Assembly (NCBI GenBank): GCA_018333395.1
Contig: JAGXSQ010000033.1
Coordinates: 1-10,578 of the forward strand
Length of the DNA: 10,578 nucleotides
Source: Dethiobacter sp.
GTDB lineage: Bacteria > Bacillota_D > Dethiobacteria > Dethiobacterales > Dethiobacteraceae
Reading direction: 5' to 3'
The position numbers and the translations under genes are program-made. Each line of letters begins with the position of its first letter. Position 1 is the stretch's first letter. The notes under the pieces are model-generated. The model was given only the letters and a program-made list of their open reading frames with translations, searched no databases and had not been told where the DNA came from. This document shows positions 1 through 7,012 of this stretch, piece by piece.

Positions 1-1
1 A

Positions 2-784
2 TATGTTGAACAACTAAAAAAAACTGGAGCATCCCCAAGCACCATCCAGACTGACCTGTCTGGTATTCGTTTCTTTCATCAGCGAAGTAACTCCAAGCAT
101 ACTTTACCTGAAAACTCTAAGCTCAATTTGGAAAAAAGAAGCCTAGGCAGAGAGGACAGGAGCTGGACAAAGCAAGAAATACAGCAAGCCAGAGAAATGG
201 CAAAAGATTCAGGACGGCATGATGTGCGTCTGGCTATTTCGTTTGCCGAAAAATTTGGAGCCAGAATTGAAGGGGTTTGCACCGTTACCATCAAGGACTT
301 AAAAGATGCGCTACTTGTTACAAATGAAGTCAGGCTCATTGAAAAAGGCGGCAAAGAAAGGTTCGTGCCAGTTGTAAATAACGAGCAGCGGCAATTATTA
401 AAAGATTGTATCGCGCATGCCGCAGCCAAAGGGCGCAGCGGGCAGGTACCATTTCTTAGCGATAGCAGGAAGCACGGTGTCCGGAATCAGAAAGCAAGCA
501 TCCAAAATTGGATAGTAAATCACAGAGAGAAGTTCATCGACAATTCCCGTGCGCATATCTCCCGTTGGCAATCAGTCACGCAGCAGTTGCGAACCCAGTT
601 TGGGTTAAAACCGCGTTCAGGAAAAATCACATTTCACGGTCTGCGCCACACTTATTGCCAAAATAGGATTGAGGAGCTGGAAAGACAGGGTTTCTCAAAG
701 AAGGCCGTTGATTTACAGGTTTCAAGAGAAATGGGGCATCATCGTGCGGAGGTAACTCGGCTTTACCGCAATACGTTTAAGTAG
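2..784 (+). CDS. Tyrosine recombinase / phage-type integrase, 5' end outside the window
   Basis: The reading frame is open from the first bases of the window, so the N-terminus lies upstream; 260 residues are visible. The first ~35 residues (SPSTIQTDLSGIRFF) look like the end of the SAM-like core-binding domain. The catalytic domain follows. Its active-site residues can be picked out in order: Arg in GARIEGV, a likely Lys in EKGGKERF, the HxxR box in FHGLRHTY, the late His in MGHHRAEVT and the nucleophilic Tyr in RLYRNTF, seven residues from the end. The family cuts and rejoins DNA through a 3'-phosphotyrosine and usually integrates or excises a mobile element. The HHRAEVT..Y ending resembles the 'integrase domain-containing' group. 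All catalytic residues are present, so the visible part looks functional. The attachment site was not identified. An ATG-less internal start at 128 is not needed, because homology-like sequence continues upstream of it. Confidence 0.9.
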   Translation, partial: YVEQLKKTGASPSTIQTDLSGIRFFHQRSNSKHTLPENSKLNLEKRSLGREDRSWTKQEIQQAREMAKDSGRHDVRLAISFAEKFGARIEGVCTVTIKDLKDALLVTNEVRLIEKGGKERFVPVVNNEQRQLLKDCIAHAAAKGRSGQVPFLSDSRKHGVRNQKASIQNWIVNHREKFIDNSRAHISRWQSVTQQLRTQFGLKPRSGKITFHGLRHTYCQNRIEELERQGFSKKAVDLQVSREMGHHRAEVTRLYRNTFK

Positions 785-894
785 TTTGGCAAACAAGCAT
801 TCATATCTCGTTGTGGTGCAGAGCGCAGATTAAGGGGAAAAGATTTTTCAAGAGAATCCGCAATGCCTTAAAACTAAAAAACAATCAAAACGTT

Positions 895-924
895 AAGCCA
901 GCAGATGCAAATTGCTGGCTTTTT
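895..924 (+). terminator. Rho-independent terminator after the integrase
   Basis: A perfect 9-bp stem (AAGCCAGCA at 895-903, TGCTGGCTT at 913-921) with a 9-base loop runs into a T tract ending at 924. It lies 110 bases after the integrase stop and before the next promoter, so it separates the integrase from the following gene. Confidence 0.75.
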
Positions 925-926
925 AC

Positions 927-954
927 TTGAAATTGTATTTTATCTTTGTCTAAA
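927..954 (+). promoter_or_regulatory. Sigma-A-like promoter candidate for the 996 gene
   Basis: TTGAAA at 927-932 and TCTAAA at 949-954 are separated by 16 bases. They sit just after the terminator and about 40 bases before the start codon. The match to consensus is moderate (5/6 and 4/6), so this is a candidate only. Confidence 0.35.
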
Positions 955-995
955 CTTCAGACATATCTGCATCTCGAAAGGAGGTGATTAACGCC

Positions 996-1442
996 ATGAC
1001 AGCATTACAGCAAATCAACAAAAAGAATCTGTCGATAGCTATGGATGGGCAGAATATTCCCCTGCCCGCTTATGTGAGCCATGCTGCAAGCACATATTTC
1101 TTTGACGCTGATTCACTTGTTCTTAAAAAGCGTTGTCATATATGCGAGCAGTTTTATGATATTGAGCAGTTGAGTGAAGGAATCTGGCAGGACATTCACG
1201 ATGAGAGAAAATACCGCAAAGTATCGTCTGGTTACAGTTCTTACTGTATTCACTGTATTGACGAAAAGAAGTCCAGGCAATCCAAAAAGGGAGAAATAAT
1301 TAAAGTGACTTTCCACTTAGAGCAGGAAATCAGCCGTTTTATAAAGATTAAATCAACCCTTGAGGGCATTTCCTACTCGGAGTATATAAGCAGACTTGTC
1401 AAAGTGGATAAACAGGTAACAGACTTAAAAAAACTATTGTAA
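996..1442 (+). CDS. Small Cys-pair protein with a ribbon-helix-helix-like C-terminus, unrecognised family
   Basis: The start is placed at the ATG at 996 because AAAGGAGGTG (977-986) lies at ideal distance upstream; the in-frame GTG at 984 lies inside that ribosome site. The product is 148 residues. Two CxxC pairs, C47/C50 (CHIC) and C84/C87 (CIHC), could form a treble-clef or zinc-ribbon-like metal site. Residues ~101-138 (IKVTFHLEQEISRFIKIK, then EGISYSEYISRLV) have the strand-helix-helix look of CopG/Arc DNA-binding proteins. I infer a small metal-binding DNA-binding regulator, possibly of the adjacent integrase or another element gene. The family is not recognised and the zinc binding is unproven. 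It is a separate transcription unit with a hairpin right after its stop. Confidence 0.75.
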   Translation: MTALQQINKKNLSIAMDGQNIPLPAYVSHAASTYFFDADSLVLKKRCHICEQFYDIEQLSEGIWQDIHDERKYRKVSSGYSSYCIHCIDEKKSRQSKKGEIIKVTFHLEQEISRFIKIKSTLEGISYSEYISRLVKVDKQVTDLKKLL

Positions 1443-1450
1443 GCCTTCAC

Positions 1451-1485
1451 ACAGCCCTGCGGCTCTACCTAGCCCGCAGGGCTGT
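1451..1485 (+). terminator. Strong hairpin terminator after the 996 gene
   Basis: A perfect 12-bp GC-rich stem (ACAGCCCTGCGG at 1451-1462, CCGCAGGGCTGT at 1474-1485) encloses an 11-base loop, 8 bases after the stop codon. There is no proper T tract right after it, so it may act as a weak terminator or as an mRNA-stabilising hairpin. It could work in both directions. Confidence 0.6.
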
Positions 1486-1785
1486 CCATAGACCCCTCTA
1501 TTTTGACCTGTGAGGCACGAAACGAGGCAACCTATACCCCAGATTGACCCCTCATTTTTTTCACCCGTCCTATGGGGGAAATTTACAGGGAATTATCTTT
1601 TGTTAAAGCTGAGATGGCTAGAAGTAAGAAAGATATCTTGAACCAAAAATATCCTGGATGATTTAGAGGCAAGCTGGCTGCGGTCTGCGAACCAAGGGTC
1701 TCCGGGATAGTTTCTGGTCCTCGGTCTATGGCATAAGGCAGCAATATGTAGCTGGATGTAACATCGAAATAGAAAAGCTAATCCA

Positions 1786-2220
1786 TCAGGCTCTTAATCC
1801 GAACATCTTCGCAATGTCGAAAAAATACAATGGAGTAAGGTTTGGCCACGGATATGTTGGGATAGGGGGGATACCAAACAATACACCCCCAGTCGTCTTA
1901 GGCCGCCACTTCCAGACATCCGTTTCCCAGCCTGTCACCTTCGGCCAGCCACGTCCGGCTTTCAACGGTATTCCCCAACAAAAAGAAACCCCTCACAGGT
2001 CAAATTTAGGAGTTTCTGTTGCTGTTTTGTCTCCCAGACATCCAACTTCAAGGCCATCTCCTGCCGTCCTGCCCTGTTGCCAATCTTGTCTGCATAAGTA
2101 GACCAGCCTGCCAGTCCCTGGCCGGTCATAATGATGACGTTCTTCTCCCTCAGTTTTTCGTCTCCCATATCCTGCGGCGAACTTAAACGGAAAGGTTAAG
2201 GCAAACTTACCATTAACCAC
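1786..2220 (-). pseudogene. Decayed minus-strand gene with a Trp/Pro-rich tail, unrecognised
   Basis: One frame is open from 2220 to 1786 except for a single TGA at 1993-1995. The 68 codons after the TGA look truly coding, with GWPKVTGWETDVWKWRP, then a proline/aromatic run (IPPIPTYPWPNLTPLYFF) and the end DIAKMFGLRA. Upstream of the TGA the most protein-like frame changes: another frame (2168 to 1962) reads MGDEKLREKNVIIMTGQGLA and continues for 68 residues. This pattern fits one gene broken by a frameshift and a nonsense change. No family is recognised. The tail (KMFGLRA) has a degraded second copy near 2335-2360, suggesting tandem duplication of the gene or its end. It may instead be two small overlapping genes, but no convincing ribosome site supports that. 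Confidence 0.35.
1795..1823. repeat. Direct repeat, copy 1 (tail of a minus-strand coding remnant)
   Basis: About 29 bases around CCGAACATCTTCGCAATG recur at 2335-2364 as CCGAACATCTACGCAAAG, with scattered substitutions. On the minus strand both read through a KMFGL/MFGV-like peptide (..FDIAKMFGLRA here). The repeats bound a ~540-base unit. Confidence 0.55.
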
Positions 2221-2334
2221 TTGACTCAGGATGAACTACGTCATTGCCTTAAACTGGTGTTCTGCTCTAACAAAAGACACCTAAAGAAAATTAAGTCTAG
2301 CCTAGAGATAACCGCAATAATGAACTTATGCCCT

Positions 2335-2364
2335 TAACTCCGAACATCTACGCAAAGTAGAAAG
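2335..2364. repeat. Direct repeat, copy 2
   Basis: Second copy of the 1795-1823 repeat. In the corresponding minus-strand frame it reads FYFA, a TAG stop, then MFGVKG, so this copy is degenerate. It also forms a hairpin, TCTAC-GCAAA-GTAGA, nested within CCGAA/TTCGG. Confidence 0.5.
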
Positions 2365-2430
2365 AAATTCGGGCTAAGCGGGGTTAGAGAGTTCTAAATT
2401 TTTTCGTTCCCTGTTAAAAATTTTCTTTGG

Positions 2431-3123
2431 TTATCTTAACACTGCGAAGAAAACAGGGGTTACGGGAAATTGAAAAGACTCTTCTACAATTATTGTTCCA
2501 TTAAAAATCGCTGTTATTGGTACTGACCAACCAATGTTTCCTTCAGCCACTGCTCCAGGGAACATTTCGCCGATATCACTCAAAGAATTAGGTATAACAC
2601 CAATCCCGCTCCTATAAGTAATACCGTCAGCACCTAAATACCGTAAATTCAAGCCTATCCATGGGCTCTCCGATTTAGTTCCCACATAGGAAACCCTCAC
2701 CCTTGCCATTACGAAATGATGTCCTTGCACAGGAGGTTCATTAAACTGATTTGTTGCACGGACGATATCCCATGCATTAGAGTTAATTTCTAGCACGGTT
2801 ACGTTCCAGTTCTGACCAACACGGGCCTGTGTACCGATAGGAATGGGGTTTTGGCGGGTTCCTGTTGGAGGGGTCACTGGTACGGGCGTTTGTACGGGTG
2901 TTCGTGTGCCCACAGTAATAGTTCTAGTTTTTCCGTCCCAGTGTACTGGGACACCAAGTAGTTCGGCAACTGCCCGAAGGGGAAGAAATGAAACCCCATT
3001 AATAACTCTTACTTCTGCCGTGGCTCTTTGTCCATTAACAATCAGCGTAATAGCGGGGCTTGCCCAAACACCACCAGCAAACACTAAAGATAGCACTAAA
3101 ATTACAATTAGCCCTTTTTTCAT
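2431..3123 (-). CDS. Secreted protein: copper-amine-oxidase-N-like domain plus DUF4352-like domain
   Basis: The start is the ATG at 3123, which follows GGGAAGGTG at good spacing; the in-frame GTG at 3135 lies inside that ribosome site. The product is 230 residues. Residues 1-21 form a Sec signal peptide (MKKG, hydrophobic core, cleavage probably after VWA). Residues ~25-71 match the Cu_amine_oxidN1 repeat (VNGQ, then FLPLRAVAELLGVPVHWD and TRTITV). In Firmicutes this domain is mostly a surface or peptidoglycan-associated module, not an oxidase. A Thr/Pro-rich linker (72-90) leads to a ~140-residue beta-rich domain (IGTQARVGQNWNVTVLEI, HHFVMARVRVSYVG) resembling the DUF4352/telokin-like immunoglobulin fold. 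It therefore acts outside the cell, probably in adhesion or wall binding; the ligand is unknown. It is on the same strand as the 3304-4101 gene, 180 bases downstream of it. Confidence 0.85.
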   Translation of the reverse strand: MKKGLIVILVLSLVFAGGVWASPAITLIVNGQRATAEVRVINGVSFLPLRAVAELLGVPVHWDGKTRTITVGTRTPVQTPVPVTPPTGTRQNPIPIGTQARVGQNWNVTVLEINSNAWDIVRATNQFNEPPVQGHHFVMARVRVSYVGTKSESPWIGLNLRYLGADGITYRSGIGVIPNSLSDIGEMFPGAVAEGNIGWSVPITAIFNGTIIVEESFQFPVTPVFFAVLR

Positions 3124-3303
3124 TTCATTTATCACCTTCCCTTTTCTTTTGATTTATTGTCTGTCACCAAAACAGCTTATATTTATGTAAACAACCTTAT
3201 CGCCCCATCCTCTCTAATTCGTGTTAAATTAATAGTAATTACTCCCTAAAATATTATTATCCTAAATATCTTTGTTGGACAACGCGACCTCACTCACCTA
3301 CCT

Positions 3304-4101
3304 TTAATTGACTTTACCGATTATCTCAATAACTACACCATCTAATTCTGGTATAGTGATTTTCGCTCCTAGAACAGTTAGATAACTCTTTCTACCTTTT
3401 ATCTCTCCCCAGACATTAATAATATCATCTTCCAAAATTCTGCTTTCTCCTTCTTCATATTTATAATTAATCCATATGGTATCTCTATAAATACCATATT
3501 CTCCCTTGGTAACGTTAACTCTTAAGACTATTTCGTTATCATATATTTCCTTAACTTGTATAACCTGACCATTAAACTTAGTTTTTTTCCCTACATATTT
3601 CTCAGTTTTCCGAGCCAAATCTTCATATGGAATTAAAATACTATTAGCTTTGAACTCGTCAATGTTAATAGGCTCTTGATTTGTAAATGTAAAATTTGCC
3701 GGTGGCAAGAATGCCGCACTAACAAATAGTACAACCAATCCAAATAAAAATGTACCTAGCCCTTTTCGCCTGCTCCCTATCCCTAAAAAAGCTAAAGGTT
3801 TTATAATACTGAGCAATCCTGCAATTCCTATTAAGATACTGAGTATTATCTTGACGTCAGCCGACCCAAGTATATAAAATCCTATAAAAAAAACAAGAAG
3901 CGACCAAGAAGTTATTCTACCTTTCTTAGAATTACCTTTTTGACCAGAAAAATACTTTTTAAATTCATTCTTGGACATAGGCTTATCCTTATCTATAGTA
4001 TTTAACAGCCGGTGTCCGCATTTAACGCAATAATTGATTGTTTTATGGTTGGGTGTTTGGCATATTGGGCATACACATCCAAATGCTCCGCTTTCACTCA
4101 T
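3304..4101 (-). CDS. Membrane protein with N-terminal zinc ribbon and C-terminal OB-fold-like domain
   Basis: The ATG at 4101 is preceded by AAGGAG at about 9 bases. The product is 265 residues. Residues 11-28 hold a zinc-ribbon knuckle pair (CPIC..YCVKCGH; C11, C14, C25, C28). Two or three hydrophobic segments follow (about 64-79, 83-108 and 115-133). The last ~110 residues (IPYEDLARKTEKYVGKKTKF, then GQVIQVKEI, DTIWINYKY, DDIINVWGEIKGRKSYL) have the pattern of the tRNA_anti-like OB domain. This domain is often found in Firmicute zinc-ribbon membrane proteins of unknown role. The ribbon is predicted to be cytoplasmic and the OB domain to be on the far side of the membrane or at its surface. 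AT-rich codon use differs from the more GC-balanced 2431-3123 gene, which hints at separate origins. No function is assigned. Confidence 0.8.
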   Translation of the reverse strand: MSESGAFGCVCPICQTPNHKTINYCVKCGHRLLNTIDKDKPMSKNEFKKYFSGQKGNSKKGRITSWSLLVFFIGFYILGSADVKIILSILIGIAGLLSIIKPLAFLGIGSRRKGLGTFLFGLVVLFVSAAFLPPANFTFTNQEPINIDEFKANSILIPYEDLARKTEKYVGKKTKFNGQVIQVKEIYDNEIVLRVNVTKGEYGIYRDTIWINYKYEEGESRILEDDIINVWGEIKGRKSYLTVLGAKITIPELDGVVIEIIGKVN

Positions 4102-4224
4102 GGTTCATGTCTCCTTAATTTTTAAGGTTTACTATGTGGCACTGATATCTTTGCAGGCAATACACCCAATACTCTATGCAATAGGTTAACGTCTCCTCAT
4201 GCGTTCCCGTTGTCGCCTTCGGCA

Positions 4225-4695
4225 TTAGTTCGCCGCAATATGGACGGGATGTCGTCTCGCTTTTATCGTCTCATGCGCGTTCAGTGTGTTCTTACGGGAT
4301 TCACGGCAAAAGGTCTGGGCTGCTGGGAGTGACACCATACCGCATTCCAGGCAACCCTTCTCTTTTTTACTGAAGTCTGCTTATCAGAATTTCCCCATAT
4401 TTGCTTTCAGTATTCGACTTCCAATGCCTGAGTTTATATCTCCATCTTTCGAGCTTCTGATTTTCGGTCAGGTTAGGTTTATGTTTTTTAAAATCTTCCG
4501 GCAGTTGCGGGAGCCAGGATTTCTTGAAATGTGCAGCAAACGCCTTGACCACTCCGGCAACATCCTCCCAAAGACTTTTCGCAAAAGGGATAATTTGTCA
4601 AGTTATTTCTCTGCCAATCTTGCCGATTCCTTCTTGTATCTCGAAATATCTTTTGACATACCAGCCACATATCCTATGGAAGAGGGGATTAATAT
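4225..4695 (-). pseudogene. 3' exon side of an intron-split, broken small gene; possible zinc-ribbon end
   Basis: Reading away from the intron on the minus strand, one frame gives NPLFHRICGWYVKRYFEIQE and GIGKIGREIT, then a TGA at 4598-4600. It continues QIIPFAKSLWEDVAGVVKAF and ends in a TAA at 4367-4369 after YGEILISRLQ. In another frame the next stretch reads KKEKGCLECGMVS...QTFCRES to a TAA at 4225, which looks like a zinc ribbon whose fourth Cys has become Ser. I infer a dead gene with a basic helical body and a zinc-ribbon tail, carrying one nonsense change and one frameshift. An alternative is a live 61-residue gene starting at the GTG at 4552 (GGGAGG 11 bases upstream) and ending at 4367. 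The family is not recognised. Confidence 0.4.
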
Positions 4696-6656
4696 ATCTT
4701 GAGTAGATTGCGGCTGTCACCAGCCGCATCCCTCATCAGAACCGTACGTGCCCAATTAAGACATACGGCTCCCCACGTCATCATTCAATTATCTGTAGAA
4801 TAGGCTGACATAAATCTTCGGCTGCACTATCGGAAAGATGGCCAGTAGCCCTTTACCAAACCCGTCCCAGCAATAGCTTTTCTTCTGGCTTCTCCGGTTT
4901 AGCCACTTATACAGTCGCCCTACCACCATGTGCCTGAATCGCTCCAGGCTCTTAGTGTTGTCTATGACTCCGTAATAGTGGTAGTGACCCAAGAGAGATT
5001 GGTTTACTCTCTTGATAATGTCTTGCACCGCATAATGCCTGTGTGCCTTCAGCCACTCGCCCAGCTTCTTGAGCTTGCTTGCCATTTTCTTCCGATTGGT
5101 CTTTACTTTGACCCGAAAGAAGTCTTTTCTTCTGTCTTCGCCACAGTACAGCGTAAATCCAAGAAAGTCAAAGGTTTCAGGTTTTCCCTGCCCCCGTTTA
5201 CTGCGGTTCTCTTTTGCGAATCGTCCAAACTCCAGTATCTTTGTCTTTTCCAGCGCCAGTTCAAGGTTAAATCTCCTAAACCTTTCTATGAGCGCCGAAT
5301 AAAACCTTTCGGCATCCTCTTTGTACTGGAAACAGCAGACAAAGTCATCGCAATAGCGTATGAGGTATGCCTGGCCTTCGCACTGTTTCTTGAATACCTT
5401 CTCAAACCACAGGTCAAGCACATAATGCAGGTAGATATTCGCCAGTATCGGGGACGCTCCGTTTCCTTGCGGGCTGCCTTCCTCTTTGTCGATTATCCGT
5501 CCGTTTTCCATGATACCCGCCTTGAGGAATCTCCTGATAATCCCGATAAACTTCCTGTCCGCAATGTCGTGCTCCAGGAATTTCAGTAGCCAGTCATGGT
5601 CTAGTGTGTCGAAGAAGGATTTGATATCCGCTTCTACGATGTAATTCGTTTTGCGATACTGGATATCTTCTATCACTTCCCGGATGGCTTGATGACAGTT
5701 CCGCTTTGGCCTGAATCCGTAGGAGACATCGCTGAACTTCGGTTCATAGACAATTTCCAGCAGTTCCGCAACCACTTTTTCCACCAGCTTATCTTCATAT
5801 GAAGATATCCCCAGCGGCCGTTTCTTGTCACTGCCCGCCTTGTCGATATACACCCTCTTTGACGGTTTCGGCTTATAGGCTTCTCTCTTCATTCTTGAAA
5901 CCAGGGCTTCCAGATTCCTGTCCAGTGCGGCTCCGTACTCTTCCTTGCTCATCCCATCAACTCCGGTTGCCTTCCTGCCGTCCATGATTTTATGGGCGGC
6001 TGCCAGCACACTTTTGTTGATGGCGCTCGCCAGGTTTTGAGCCTTTTCCCCTTGAGCCTTTTCTACATGTTCTTTTATCCTAAGCAATTCCGCTATCAAC
6101 TTTGTTCAGCTCCTGTCTGAGTCAACCCTCATTGCTTAGGGCGATGATGTGTTAGCCCCTTCCCTCCGCCTGCTTTCACAGGTTTCTACGGTACTATAGG
6201 CTAATCGGACTTCCTGTATGCCGTCTGATGCCTCCCCTGTCTTCCAGGTTCGTTGTCATACTGGTCGCGAGAGAGCATACAGGACCTCAGCTGTTCTCAT
6301 GGAATACTTCTCATCCACCTCGCCGAGTTCTCAGACCCCGAAAGAGCTGTGCTTCGCTCACCATTACGCTCACACAGTGCTGCCTGCTGCCCCATAGACG
6401 GCATCGGCCTCTTTGACTCTATAATAATTTCGTGGCTCAATCACTTCAGCTTGCGCTTTCGGCTCGGCTGGCTCCCTGTCCTACGCTTAAGCCTGACGTT
6501 ACCGCTTCGGCTCCAAGGACTCGGTACCGGCTGTTGGTTAGACTTTACCGTGCAGGGTTTCCCTGCTGTATTTCATAAGCTTACAAATGACTCCGCTCAC
6601 GCGGCGTCAAGTGGAACGCTCACGAGCTCCTTGCTCGCTGCGTTCGCAGCTCGCAC
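4696..6656 (-). mobile_element. Group II intron, complete, about 1.96 kb
   Basis: The 5' end is placed at 6656, where the minus strand starts GTGCGAGC, matching the bacterial GUGYG intron start. The reverse transcriptase ORF occupies domain IV. Domain V is clear at 4738-4771 (GAGCCGTATG...CGTACGGTTC, 34 bases). Domain VI follows at 4701-4734: a GCGGCTG/CAGCCGC stem capped by GTGA, with an unpaired A at 4704 as the likely branch point. Counting 8 bases past that A puts the 3' end at 4696 with a terminal AT, agreeing with the usual AY. Bases 6100-6656 are the structured domains I-III and hold no other gene. Group II introns self-splice and retrohome into DNA using the encoded protein. A loose exon-binding candidate lies at 6429-6435 (one mismatch to the last 7 exon bases). 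The insertion is not next to a terminator, unlike class C introns. Confidence 0.88.
4789..6099 (-). CDS. ltrA: Group II intron reverse transcriptase/maturase, no HNH endonuclease domain
   Basis: 436 residues, starting at a TTG at 6099 with CAGGAG about 10 bases upstream; no earlier in-frame ATG exists. Reverse-transcriptase blocks appear in order: RPLGISSYEDKLVEKVV, YGFRPKRNCHQAI, EADIKSFFDTLDH (catalytic D158), SPQGNGASPILANIYLHY, the active-site YCDD (249-252) and FDFLGFTLYCG. The maturase X region follows (about 335-415, RVNQSLLGHYHYYGV, RHMVVGRLYKWLNRR). The protein ends at VQPKIYVSLFYR with no Cys-rich HNH domain. Mobility therefore probably relies on nicks or replication forks, as in other endonuclease-less lineages. 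It binds the intron RNA, helps it fold and splice, and copies it into DNA. All catalytic residues are present and the frame is intact, so the intron is probably active. The gene symbol follows the general family name. Confidence 0.93.
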   Translation of the reverse strand: MIAELLRIKEHVEKAQGEKAQNLASAINKSVLAAAHKIMDGRKATGVDGMSKEEYGAALDRNLEALVSRMKREAYKPKPSKRVYIDKAGSDKKRPLGISSYEDKLVEKVVAELLEIVYEPKFSDVSYGFRPKRNCHQAIREVIEDIQYRKTNYIVEADIKSFFDTLDHDWLLKFLEHDIADRKFIGIIRRFLKAGIMENGRIIDKEEGSPQGNGASPILANIYLHYVLDLWFEKVFKKQCEGQAYLIRYCDDFVCCFQYKEDAERFYSALIERFRRFNLELALEKTKILEFGRFAKENRSKRGQGKPETFDFLGFTLYCGEDRRKDFFRVKVKTNRKKMASKLKKLGEWLKAHRHYAVQDIIKRVNQSLLGHYHYYGVIDNTKSLERFRHMVVGRLYKWLNRRSQKKSYCWDGFGKGLLAIFPIVQPKIYVSLFYR

Positions 6657-6747
6657 CTACGAATATTTCGACACTGCAAGAATCCTAAAAAATACAAGCA
6701 GAATGTTCAACTTGTTTTGCACACTGGTCAGCCAACTGCTCTAGCAT
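6657..6747 (-). pseudogene. 5' exon side of the intron-split gene
   Basis: From the ATG at 6747 the frame reads MLEQLADQCAKQVEHSACIF, then a TAG at 6685-6687, then DSCSVEIFV up to the intron boundary. Removing the predicted intron (6656-4696) joins GTAG to ATATT and continues in the same frame as the 3' exon: VEIFV-D-INPLFHRICGWY. The frame match supports both the exon assignment and the 3' intron end. No ribosome site precedes the ATG, and the TAG means the gene is broken or the coding part begins later. This is weaker than the 3' part. Confidence 0.3.
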
Positions 6748-6857
6748 AATAAAAGATTGCCGTGTACACAATATGAGAATATGACCAAAAGGAAACGAAA
6801 AAGGAGTAAAAATTTTAAAACTAAGACTGATAAAGCCTTATTCTATCGGAGGTTATA

Positions 6858-6866
6858 GGGGGGGGG
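6858..6866. repeat. Run of nine G
   Basis: An uninterrupted G9 tract directly abuts the left arm of the inverted repeat at 6867-6978. It could slip in replication or act as a boundary mark; no function is assigned. Confidence 0.6.
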
Positions 6867-6978
6867 AACTTTGTCGTACTAATACTGTAAATATAGTTGT
6901 ATGCCATGGCTTTACTAGAATATATAGGCTATATGCTGTACTCTACCAGAAGAATCACAGTATCTGTACGACTAAGTT
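6867..6978. repeat. 112-base element with 22-base inverted ends
   Basis: The left arm (6867-6888) and the complement of the right arm (6957-6978) agree at 19 of 22 positions; the core GTCGTAC and ATACTGT blocks are exact. A second nested pair, ATATAG at 6891-6896 and CTATAT at 6929-6934, would lengthen the fold. It lies between the primase gene end (7013) and the broken intron-split gene, with no ORF. It could be a MITE-like insertion, a structured RNA or a bulky terminator for the primase message. The rest of 6748-7012 shows nothing I can assign. Confidence 0.6.
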
Positions 6979-7012
6979 GTCACAGCCCATAAACATTGAT
7001 GGTTATTGCGCT

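Larger units (their letters stand above)
1486..2430. other. Gene-poor stretch with decayed coding remnants
   Basis: No intact gene with a ribosome site was found here on either strand. Features seen: a 14-base exact inverted repeat, TTTGACCTGTGAGG (1502-1515, and its complement at 1991-2004); two short look-alike GACCCCTC stretches near 1491 and 1547; minus-strand coding remnants (separate entry); a two-tier hairpin around 2340-2376 (CCGAA..TTCGG outside, TCTAC-GCAAA-GTAGA inside); and a weak hairpin plus T tract at 2384-2404 reading rightwards. The mix suggests an old insertion scar and dead genes. Confidence 0.5.

Noticed and set aside
79..429. 116-codon minus-strand open frame
   Set aside because: Antisense to the integrase catalytic domain.
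1993..1995. In-frame TGA read as selenocysteine
   Set aside because: No SECIS-like hairpin could be defended right after it, and neighbouring frames show other breaks, so decay is simpler.
1814..2101. 95-codon plus-strand open frame
   Set aside because: Opposite the more protein-like minus-strand remnants, Pro/Ser/Arg-rich as expected for an antisense frame, no ribosome site.
4930..5589. 219-codon plus-strand open frame
   Set aside because: It lies wholly opposite the reverse transcriptase, whose motifs are unmistakable; no ribosome site and no protein-like features.
4696..6656. Class C intron that targets terminators
   Set aside because: The upstream exon has only a tiny CGAA/TTCG pair and no terminator; insertion is inside a coding-like frame.
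6253..6744. 163-codon plus-strand open frame
   Set aside because: Antisense to the structured 5' domains of the intron and crosses its boundary; composition reflects the RNA structure.
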